Origin: Elusimicrobiota bacterium
GTDB lineage: Bacteria > Elusimicrobiota > Elusimicrobia > Elusimicrobiales > UBA9959
DNA: 15,844 nucleotides
NCBI GenBank assembly: GCA_030637365.1
Contig: DAOWGR010000185.1
Location: forward strand, 1 to 15,844
Direction: 5' to 3'
Shown in pieces: positions 7,689 through 14,015 of the stretch (the stretch's first letter is position 1; the number at the start of each line of letters is the position of its first letter). The notes below the pieces were generated by a model. That model saw nothing but the letters and a program-made list of their open reading frames with translations. It had not been told where the DNA came from and ran no database searches. The position numbers were made by a program, and so were the translations under genes.

Positions 7689-8372
7689 TTATTCGCTTTT
7701 TATCAATGAAATTTCAATCCTGCGATTTTGCGCGCGCTTTCGCGCGGTGGAATTATCGGTTATCGGCCTGTTTTCGCCATAGCCCATTCCGGCAAGCCGC
7801 ATAGCGTTAATTCCGACTTTTTCCATATATTGAATCACACTGTAAGCTCTCGCCATTGAAAGCTCCCAATTCGTTAAATATCTGCCGCTTCTTATGGGAA
7901 CATTATCAGTATAGCCTTCAACAACAATATCATTCGGCACTTTGTTCAGTTCCAAGACTATCGTTTTAAGAACATCTTTCGCGCGCTGTTTCAATTCAGT
8001 TTTTCCGGAATCAAATAAAATCCCTTCCGTAAGAACAAGTTTTAATTTTTGCTCGCTTGATTGGATTTGAACACTATCGGATAATTCTTTATTTCGTTTT
8101 AATTGTGAAGCTACGGATTCTTCTTTTTCCTTAGCCTTGGCCAATCTGATTATCTTTTCATTCACTTTGCCGCCAAAAGATTTTTGAATATTGCTAAGCG
8201 ATTCCTCATATTGTCTACTCTTTGTCTTATCGCTTTTCATCGTGGAAAAAACAAAAAGCATTAGAAAAAAAATCATTAAATAACTCATGAGATCGCCATA
8301 AGTCACGGCCCATAAAGCGCCTTTGTTTAATTGATTTTCCAATTCATCTTGTCTGCTTTTATAAATAGGCAT
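7689..8372 (-). CDS. motB: MotB-type stator protein with OmpA-like peptidoglycan-binding domain
   Basis: The B subunit of an ion-driven stator, 227 residues. The N-terminus is short and cytoplasmic. The single TM helix starts WAVTYGDLMSYLMIFFLMLF (21-40), and its Asp27 matches the ion-carrying aspartate of MotB (D32 in E. coli). A linker of about 60 residues, predicted helical, leads to an OmpA-like domain (about 108-225) with ILFDSGKTEL, VEGYTDNVPI, LTNWELSMARA and AQNRRIEISL, which would anchor the stator to the cell wall. The ATG at 8372 has only a weak ribosome-binding site (GAGCC). MotA is encoded 3.8 kb upstream, with the rotor-like fusion and the coiled-coil gene in between, rather than beside motB as is usual. 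All key residues are present, so a working ion channel with MotA is likely. Confidence 0.96.
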   Translation of the reverse strand: MPIYKSRQDELENQLNKGALWAVTYGDLMSYLMIFFLMLFVFSTMKSDKTKSRQYEESLSNIQKSFGGKVNEKIIRLAKAKEKEESVASQLKRNKELSDSVQIQSSEQKLKLVLTEGILFDSGKTELKQRAKDVLKTIVLELNKVPNDIVVEGYTDNVPIRSGRYLTNWELSMARAYSVIQYMEKVGINAMRLAGMGYGENRPITDNSTARKRAQNRRIEISLIKSE

Positions 8373-8406
8373 AAAATTTAAAGGCTCATATCACGCAAAA
8401 ACAATA

Positions 8407-8441
8407 CCCTTGCGGATTTGCGCCAAATTTAAGCGCAAGGG
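8407..8441 (-). other. Hairpin in the spacer before motB
   Basis: CCCTTGCG (8407-8414) pairs with CGCAAGGG (8434-8441) around a 19-base loop, within which a TTGCGC/GCGCAA alternative pairing is possible. On the minus strand it is followed after a few bases by TTGTTTTT. It could be a leaky terminator or an mRNA-processing structure between the coiled-coil gene and motB. The 139-base spacer holds no gene that I can see. Confidence 0.45.
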
Positions 8442-8511
8442 GTAAACAACGCCGATACTTCGTGCTTCCATACAAATTCAGCCTCACGCTATTCCGTCCA
8501 TTATCAATACT

Positions 8512-10329
8512 TTATTTTTTTTCGTCTTTTTTAGGCAAATTGCCGACAACCTGTTCTATTTTATCCTTCAAATTATTAAACGATTCGGTCTCATTTCGCA
8601 ATTCCAGCAAACCGTTTCTTAAAAATTCAAATTCTCTTTTTACCGCTATGCCCGACGCGCCAAGTATCGGTTCAAACCGCAAAGTATCTATCTCTTTAAC
8701 AAGCTGTTCCAAATTTTTGCCGATACCGGAAGCTTTGCCGTGAAACTCGTTAAGATAATGCGAAATAGCTTCAACTGAAAACATTTCCCGGCTTGTGCTC
8801 GCGCAAAACTCTTTCATTTTTAAAAGAAGCTTTTTGTTTTCCATGCTCGCTCTATTCAGCAATGAGTTTTCGCCTTCGGCGATAACAACTTCCATCCTTT
8901 TAAGAAAGGCTTGTATTTTGTCGTCGACAATATTCATGTTATTCAAACGATTTAATATTTTATCCAGTTTTTTATATTCTCCCGCGAATTTAAACGATAC
9001 ATCTTCCATTTCTTTCCTAAACAAGTCTCTTTCATCGTTGAAATGTTTTTTTATCGCGCATTGCAAATCGGTTTTTACTTCAAACGCGGTATCTAAAGCC
9101 ACATTCTGAATTTCATTCATGTTTTTATGTTCTTCCGCCAATTTGAGAGACACCTCTTCCATTTCTTTTTCAAACAACTCTCTTTCCTCGCTGAAGCTTC
9201 TTTTTATCGCCGAGTTCAAATCGTTTTTTATGTCAGCCGTGTTGCTTAAAGCGGCTTTTTGCATTTCATTCAGCCTTTTATATTCTTCCGCGAATCTAAA
9301 TGAAAATTCTTCCATCTCTTTTCTAAATAATTCTCCTTCCTCGCTGAAATTTCTTTTTATCCCCGATTGCAAATCGGTTTTTATTTTAGACATGTTATTT
9401 GAAGCGTTTTTTTGTATTTCAACCAGCTTTTTGCATTCTTCCTCAAATCTAAGCGAAAATTCTTCCATTTCTTTTGCAAACAAATCTCTCTCTCCGCTAA
9501 AACAATCGGTAATCGCCAATTTTAAATCCGTTTTTATCTCAGGAAGCAGCATTTTAAATTCCTTCTTGCGATCATTGGACAGCTGTTCTTTCATGCTCAT
9601 GACGGAACCGCAAAGCTTATCTTCAACACTCTCAAACATTGTGAAAAAAGTTCCGTCCATTTTCCCATAAAAAGTTTCCAGACTCCGCGTGAACGCGGCG
9701 GATATTTTTTTTATGCTGTCTTGGGAAATTTTCGCGATGGCGTTCATTTTATCATTCAGTAATTTTTTCGTTTTTTCCTCAATAAGCGAATCCTTTAAAG
9801 CTTGGGTTTTGGCCGCGGACAAGCGTTCTTTTTTTATTATTTCAATAAACTCTTCTTCCTTTAAAGCCGGGGTTTTGGCCGCGGCCAATCGTTCTTTTTT
9901 TATTATTTCAATAAATTTTTCGTCTCTTTTCTGAATTAAAGACAAAAGCGTTTTTTTCTGAAAATCCATCACCCTATTTTCCATCTCCGCGATTTTTGAC
10001 AGCATCAAGGCTTCGCCATTAGCCGATTTTTTCGGTTGAAACGATTTCAAAGCCGCCTCCAATCGCTCGCTTATGTTTTTTTCCATAGCTTCAAACTTTT
10101 CGTCTAAAGCATCCATATCAAATTTAGGCTCAACCATGGGAACCGGAATCGGCTGCCGAGCGGAAATATTTTTATCCGGAGGAGGCGGAGGAGGCGACGG
10201 CGGAGGAACGGCCTTTGACGACGGAGCAAACGGCGCGGGCTCAATAATTGAAAAAACGGATTTATGCCCGGCTTTATTTTTTTTGCCGCCCGACAATTCA
10301 CTTTGTAAAAAATGTTTTTCAAAATTCAT
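8512..10329 (-). CDS. Large repeat-containing coiled-coil protein of the motor cluster, unknown function
   Basis: A 605-residue protein that I do not recognise. It has no signal peptide or membrane segment, so it is probably cytoplasmic. Residues 1-70 are disordered, with a polyproline run (41-51) and further prolines (30-36, 60-68). The rest is highly charged helix. It includes a 22-residue unit repeated twice (137-158, 159-180, sharing FIEIIKKERL) and four tandem repeats of exactly 51 residues (264-314, 315-365, 366-416, 417-467). Each of the four has an I/VKxDL start and an F(R/A/E)KEMEExS core. A further helical region ends at a lysine-rich tail. The ATG start is backed by TTAGAGG. It lies 57 bases after the FliF-FliG fusion and before motB, so a role in the same complex is likely: a rotor partner replacing FliM/FliN, or an output filament. 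That is inference. Confidence 0.85.
   Translation of the reverse strand: MNFEKHFLQSELSGGKKNKAGHKSVFSIIEPAPFAPSSKAVPPPSPPPPPPDKNISARQPIPVPMVEPKFDMDALDEKFEAMEKNISERLEAALKSFQPKKSANGEALMLSKIAEMENRVMDFQKKTLLSLIQKRDEKFIEIIKKERLAAAKTPALKEEEFIEIIKKERLSAAKTQALKDSLIEEKTKKLLNDKMNAIAKISQDSIKKISAAFTRSLETFYGKMDGTFFTMFESVEDKLCGSVMSMKEQLSNDRKKEFKMLLPEIKTDLKLAITDCFSGERDLFAKEMEEFSLRFEEECKKLVEIQKNASNNMSKIKTDLQSGIKRNFSEEGELFRKEMEEFSFRFAEEYKRLNEMQKAALSNTADIKNDLNSAIKRSFSEERELFEKEMEEVSLKLAEEHKNMNEIQNVALDTAFEVKTDLQCAIKKHFNDERDLFRKEMEDVSFKFAGEYKKLDKILNRLNNMNIVDDKIQAFLKRMEVVIAEGENSLLNRASMENKKLLLKMKEFCASTSREMFSVEAISHYLNEFHGKASGIGKNLEQLVKEIDTLRFEPILGASGIAVKREFEFLRNGLLELRNETESFNNLKDKIEQVVGNLPKKDEKK
8929..9540 (-). repeat. 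Four tandem 153-bp coding repeats
   Basis: The repeat encodes residues 264-467 of the coiled-coil protein as four units of 51 residues with no gaps. Units 2 and 3 share about 30 of 51 residues, so the duplication is not recent and the period has been kept under selection. Confidence 0.9.
9790..9921 (-). repeat. Tandem 66-bp coding repeat
   Basis: Two copies encode residues 137-158 and 159-180 of the coiled-coil protein. FIEIIKKERL is identical in both, followed by (A/S)AAKT(P/Q)ALK. The close similarity suggests a more recent duplication than the 51-residue units. Confidence 0.85.
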
Positions 10330-10330
10330 A

Positions 10331-10349
10331 ATAGCCTCTAAATCGCAAA
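10331..10349 (-). promoter_or_regulatory. Ribosome-binding leader of the coiled-coil gene
   Basis: TTTGCGATTTAGAGGCTAT on the minus strand contains the Shine-Dalgarno AGAGG just before the ATG at 10329. It differs at only two of 19 positions from the leader of the FliF-FliG gene at 12042-12060. Confidence 0.65.
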
Positions 10350-10386
10350 AACCGAAAAATAAACTATACGCAAAATCGCTTCCTCT

Positions 10387-12039
10387 CTACGCGCTCTGCT
10401 CTACGCTCCCTGCTCGCTCACCGATGTCATTTGTTATCATTTGATTCTCGGTTTCAAGAGGATTTAAAACATGCCCCTCTTTTATCAATGTGAAAACGGT
10501 TTCAATTATTTTCTCCAGGGATTGATTGATTCGCTCCGGCGAAGGAGAACCGTAACTCATGCTTTGCTCTATCATCTGCCATGTTTTATCCGCCATTTGT
10601 TCTCTTATTCGCTGCCTGAGAGGGTCCATAATATCCCACATGGCGGTCGCCCATTCTTCCGTTTTTATTTTTGAAATAATCGTTGATAAATCCTTATCCG
10701 AACAAAGGGCCAAATCTTCAACAAGAAGAACATTCTTTTTAACTTGAACGGCGATATCGGGGTGTTCTTTATGCAATTCCTCAATCATTTCTTTTTTTGT
10801 TTTCAGACTAACGCCTTCAAGCGTTTCTATGACTCTGGCAACTCCGCCCACGGCGCCGCTCAAACGCTTTTCAACCTCTTCTTTTAAAACCAATATGGTA
10901 TCGGGTTCGACAAAACGCACTTTTGACATATTGGCAATTATCTCGGAAGCGAATTTAGACGGCAATTTTTTAAGAAAATCAGCTCTTATGTTTGGAGCCA
11001 AATGCGTTAAAATCAAAGCCACATTGGAAGGATCCTCTTTAATCATCATATTAACCAAAAAAATCACTTGGTCATGCCTTACATTAAAAATAATCCGCTT
11101 ATTTTCATCGTCCGCGTCAAGCTCTTCTTCACCCGCGTATTCTTCACTCTTTCCTCCAATTTCCGGCAAAGCGCCCAACTCCTCGCCATCCTCCCCGGTC
11201 GGCGGTTTGCCTCCTTTTCCCAAATCCATTGTGATTTGATGGCTTTGTTGAACTTTGGCCATTGTGCTCATCGCGCCGGCAAGCCTTAAAAAACCTATGG
11301 AAACCACCACCATGGCGATTATTCCCATAATGGTAAGAATGACATATTTAAGCACCATGCTTAAGGCCGCCGGAGTATACCATATGGTCTCCCAAAACGG
11401 AGCAAAAGAAGCTTTAACAATTGATAAACTGTCTCCCCTTTCAATATCCACCATCAGAAGCCGGGAAACAATAATCCTTATGTTCGCCGCATCTTCATCC
11501 GACACATTTTTATTAAGCATCACGGTAATATCAAGTTTTTTGACAAAAGTGGAAGGGTAAAGAAACTGTTTGTCATAGGATTTATTTTCCGTGCTTGCCG
11601 CGTCAAGAGCTGGAAAACCGGGCAAAAGATAATCATTGCGAACACCTTTACCGCCGATGCCCTGCCACTTAAACGCCTCTTTTTCATTCGCGTCAATATC
11701 CGGCCTTACTTTAAATTTTTCCGTTCTCGTAAAATCCAAAGTGGCGTCAACAACAATCTTGGCTTGACCGGGACCGAGGATTTTTATAAGAACCGCGTCT
11801 ATTTTTTCTTCAAGCATTTTTTCGTATTTGGCCTTATTCTCAAAAGGAAGAATTTGCGCGTGCGAGAAACATGTTAAACCGAAGATTAAGGCAAAAACAA
11901 AAAAGAACCCCGAAACAAACAACTGCCGGCAAGAAACAAACCTTGAAATTACCCCGCCGCCTGCAAAAGCGGGACTGCGCTTTTCATCGTCCTTTAGACG
12001 ATAAGCGGGTGGAGGGGTTATTAAATTTAACTTATTCAT
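10387..12039 (-). CDS. fliF-fliG: Natural FliF-FliG fusion: minimal MS-ring plus rotor/torque protein
   Basis: A 550-residue inner-membrane fusion. Residues about 39-61 are a signal/TM segment ending CFSHA. Residues 67-212 match the third ring-building domain (RBM3) of FliF, with KIDAVLIKILGPGQAKIVVDATLDF and, later, KKLDITVMLNKN and ERGDSLSIV. About 225-255 is the second TM helix. An acidic linker (260-310) leads to FliG: the middle domain (about 316-395, EDPSNVALILTHL at the EHPQ position) and the C-terminal torque domain (398-525, GG at 398-399, NVLLVEDL, DPLRQRI). FliF RBM1/RBM2 and the FliG N-terminal domain are absent. Covalent linkage replaces the normal FliF-tail/FliG-N contact. By eye alignment, E. 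coli FliG K264 is Trp, R281 is Lys, D288/D289 are Gln/Ser, and R297 is kept. The ATG at 12039 has AAGAGG. Residues about 6-31 come from palindrome-like DNA and are probably dispensable. Confidence 0.9.
   Translation of the reverse strand: MNKLNLITPPPAYRLKDDEKRSPAFAGGGVISRFVSCRQLFVSGFFFVFALIFGLTCFSHAQILPFENKAKYEKMLEEKIDAVLIKILGPGQAKIVVDATLDFTRTEKFKVRPDIDANEKEAFKWQGIGGKGVRNDYLLPGFPALDAASTENKSYDKQFLYPSTFVKKLDITVMLNKNVSDEDAANIRIIVSRLLMVDIERGDSLSIVKASFAPFWETIWYTPAALSMVLKYVILTIMGIIAMVVVSIGFLRLAGAMSTMAKVQQSHQITMDLGKGGKPPTGEDGEELGALPEIGGKSEEYAGEEELDADDENKRIIFNVRHDQVIFLVNMMIKEDPSNVALILTHLAPNIRADFLKKLPSKFASEIIANMSKVRFVEPDTILVLKEEVEKRLSGAVGGVARVIETLEGVSLKTKKEMIEELHKEHPDIAVQVKKNVLLVEDLALCSDKDLSTIISKIKTEEWATAMWDIMDPLRQRIREQMADKTWQMIEQSMSYGSPSPERINQSLEKIIETVFTLIKEGHVLNPLETENQMITNDIGERAGSVEQSA
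11947..12022. repeat. Palindrome-like element in the 5' coding end of fliF-fliG
   Basis: The ends AATTACCCC (11947-11955) and GGGGTTATT (12014-12022) are inverted repeats matching at 8 of 9 positions. Inside lies a smaller ATCGTC/GACGAT hairpin, plus CGGG/CCCG words. It encodes residues about 6-31 (PPPAYRLKDDEKRSPAFAGG), which look like the translated short dispersed repeats seen in many genomes and sit before the hydrophobic signal segment. Confidence 0.5.
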
Positions 12040-12041
12040 AA

Positions 12042-12060
12042 ATATCCTCTTAATCGCAAA
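12042..12060 (-). promoter_or_regulatory. Ribosome-binding leader of fliF-fliG
   Basis: TTTGCGATTAAGAGGATAT carries the Shine-Dalgarno AAGAGG and supports the ATG at 12039. Nearly the same 19 bases precede the next gene (10331-10349). Confidence 0.65.
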
Positions 12061-12084
12061 TTACGCTATCTTTTTTGCGTCCAA

Positions 12085-12113
12085 CATAATCCACATCCTA
12101 TAATCCTTACTCC
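12085..12113 (-). repeat. 29-bp dispersed intergenic repeat, copy B
   Basis: Lies between motA and the FliF-FliG gene. It matches copy A at 2585-2613 at 22 of 29 positions in the same orientation relative to transcription, and is fully intergenic here. Confidence 0.5.
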
Positions 12114-12127
12114 AGTTTACCTTTCTT

Positions 12128-12868
12128 TTAAGAAACATAAGATTGAAGCCTTCTTTCAACCACAATCGGAACGCTTCCCTTCACTATTTCCATTATTCCT
12201 TCCAAAATCATGGACTTCACCTTAACCTCCATCCATGTTTTCGCTCTTATTTTGCCGGCTACCGGCACGCAAAAAATATTCGCCATCACTATTCCGTAAA
12301 AAGCCGATGTTATCGCCACAGCCATGGCGGGCCCCACATATTCAGGATTGGAAATTTCACGCAACACTCCCATGATACCTATAAGCGTGCCGAGCAAACC
12401 GAACATGGGCGCCAATATTCCCATGGTTCTGTATACATTGGCAACCTCATTCATTTCATCAACTCTTTGATTCACTTCCTGTTCCAAAACATGCCTTACA
12501 AAATTGGTATCGTTATATTCCAAAGCCGCGGTCGCTGCTCTGCTTAAAAAACCGTTGGCTATATTGCTGTCGGCGTCTTTAAGCGCGCTAAGGCCTTTGG
12601 TTCTGCATTCTTGAGCAAGTTCAACCATTACCGGAATTATTTTTTCGGGAGAAGATTCCGCTCTGTCAAAAAAAATAATTTTGGTTTCAGAAATCGCCTT
12701 TATCAAATATTTGCGCGGGGTATTTATGAGGAGAGCGATAAGAGTGCCGCCCAAAACCATAACCACGGCGTGCATATTTAAAAGAGACGACGAACCGCCA
12801 TTGCCAACTATTCCGGCAAAAAGAAAAGCCGCCAAACCCAACACGCCCAATATTGTAGCAAAGTCCAT
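12128..12868 (-). CDS. motA: MotA/PomA-type stator channel protein
   Basis: The A subunit of the ion-driven stator, 246 residues from the second of two adjacent ATGs. Four membrane helices lie at about 3-21, 32-50, 146-169 and 180-202, with the usual large cytoplasmic loop between helices 2 and 3. Family prolines are present in LAPMFGLLGTLIGIMGVL (P154) and VGPAMAVA (P180). The cytoplasmic R89 in ECRTKGLSALKDAD matches the arginine that faces FliG in MotA/PomA, although the following acidic charges are shifted (K97, D98, D100). I chose 12868 because AGGAGG is 6 bases before it but only 3 before the ATG at 12871. It would pair with MotB (7689-8372) to push on the FliG half of the fusion encoded 88 bases downstream. 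Confidence 0.97.
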   Translation of the reverse strand: MDFATILGVLGLAAFLFAGIVGNGGSSSLLNMHAVVMVLGGTLIALLINTPRKYLIKAISETKIIFFDRAESSPEKIIPVMVELAQECRTKGLSALKDADSNIANGFLSRAATAALEYNDTNFVRHVLEQEVNQRVDEMNEVANVYRTMGILAPMFGLLGTLIGIMGVLREISNPEYVGPAMAVAITSAFYGIVMANIFCVPVAGKIRAKTWMEVKVKSMILEGIMEIVKGSVPIVVERRLQSYVS

Positions 12869-12884
12869 CATTATCCTCCTGCGC

Positions 12885-12912
12885 AGTATAGTGTAACCAT
12901 TCGGTGTTTCAA
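12885..12912 (-). promoter_or_regulatory. Candidate sigma-70-type promoter before motA
   Basis: On the minus strand, TTGAAA (12907-12912) and TATACT (12885-12890) are separated by 16 bases in the 60-base gap between the kinase and motA. The boxes are good, but transcription would start about 10 bases before the gene, inside or just at the Shine-Dalgarno sequence. Either the transcript has a very short leader or the match is chance. Confidence 0.45.
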
Positions 12913-12928
12913 GAAAGTTAAATATAGT

Positions 12929-13888
12929 TTACGAGATTATAGCCGAATTTTTCTCCAACGGAATTTTAAACCAAAAAGTGGACCCCTTGTCCAAGCCGCG
13001 ACTGGTGACGCCGATCTCCCCATTATGAGATTTTACTATTTCGTGAGATATGGAAAGCCCCAAGCCCCAGCCTTGCTTGCGCAATTTCTCGTCTTTTTGA
13101 TATTTGGCTTGATAAAATTTTCCAAAAATCTTTTTAGTTTCAGTCGGATGAATGCCTATGCCGGAATCTTTGATAAAAGTTGTGATGTATTTGCCTTCTT
13201 GTTTAAAAAAAAGCTCCACTTTATTGGCGACGGGAGTAAACTTAATCGCGTTATTAAGAAGATTCATCAAAACCTGCGATAACCTGAATTTATCTCCATC
13301 CACTACGATTCCATCGGGAGAATTACGCACCATAAGTTCAACGCCTTTCTTTTGGGCGTTTATGGAAATGCCCGGCAATATATCCTTGGCCATTTCCGGA
13401 AAATTAAAAATCGCCTTTTCCATTTTTAATTTTCCGGCTTCTATCATGGCAAGATCGGTTAAATCGGATATAAGCCTGTTCAATTGATTTGTGGCGCTCA
13501 CTATATGATGCAGATATTTATCTTCTTTTTCCCCCATTTTCTTCTTGATAAGAAGTTCTCCAAACCCGCGTATGGAAGCGAGCGGAGTGCGAATATCATG
13601 CACGGCCATTGAAAGAAATTTAGACTTCATATCATTAAGCTGAGCAAGCTCCTGATTTGAAAGAGAAAGTTTTCCCGAAAGAACTTCCAATTGTTTGCTC
13701 CTTTGAAAAATCTGAGTTTGAGCAAGCGCTATTTTCTCAACATATTGCTGAATTATCGTATTTGACAAACGCTGCCTGTTATTAAAATAAGTGGACTGCA
13801 CAAAACCGGAAACCTGCGCCACCACCAGAAACCCGGCCAATAAAAGAATAAATGCCAAAGGAATAGCAATAATAAGAATCATTTCCAT
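12929..13888 (-). CDS. Membrane-anchored sensor histidine kinase
   Basis: From the ATG at 13888 it is 319 residues. One N-terminal membrane helix (about 4-30) is followed by a coiled-coil linker, then the dimerisation/H box MAVHDIRTPLASIRGFGELL (phospho-acceptor His97). The ATP-binding domain contains QVLMNLLNNAIKFTP, DSGIGI, FGKFYQ and GWGLGLSI. All catalytic motifs are intact. There is no periplasmic sensor domain of any size and no PAS or HAMP domain, so it probably senses something in or near the membrane, or a partner protein. The frame is open to a TTG at 13984, adding 32 polar residues without a ribosome-binding site. The TTTAGGCTATTTT before 13888 resembles the leader of the coiled-coil gene, so I prefer the shorter form. 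The CheY-like protein at the end of the block is its likely partner, which is inference from position. Confidence 0.93.
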   Translation of the reverse strand: MEMILIIAIPLAFILLLAGFLVVAQVSGFVQSTYFNNRQRLSNTIIQQYVEKIALAQTQIFQRSKQLEVLSGKLSLSNQELAQLNDMKSKFLSMAVHDIRTPLASIRGFGELLIKKKMGEKEDKYLHHIVSATNQLNRLISDLTDLAMIEAGKLKMEKAIFNFPEMAKDILPGISINAQKKGVELMVRNSPDGIVVDGDKFRLSQVLMNLLNNAIKFTPVANKVELFFKQEGKYITTFIKDSGIGIHPTETKKIFGKFYQAKYQKDEKLRKQGWGLGLSISHEIVKSHNGEIGVTSRGLDKGSTFWFKIPLEKNSAIIS

Positions 13889-14015
13889 AAAATAGCCTAA
13901 ACGAACAGAAATCAGAGATGAACGGACCGAGATTTTATCATTGTATAAATCGTTTCTCGAAAATTCTCCATTTCCATATATCAAACGCTTTCAATCTTGA
14001 CGCTTTTTACGCCGC

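Noticed and set aside
8929..9540. Regular repeats as a possible CRISPR array
   Set aside because: The 153-bp units are continuous coding sequence with no spacers and vary between copies.
8795..10444. Long plus-strand open frames opposite the coiled-coil gene, including a glycine-rich one
   Set aside because: They mirror the repeats and polyproline run of the minus-strand gene, lack ribosome-binding sites and have no family resemblance.
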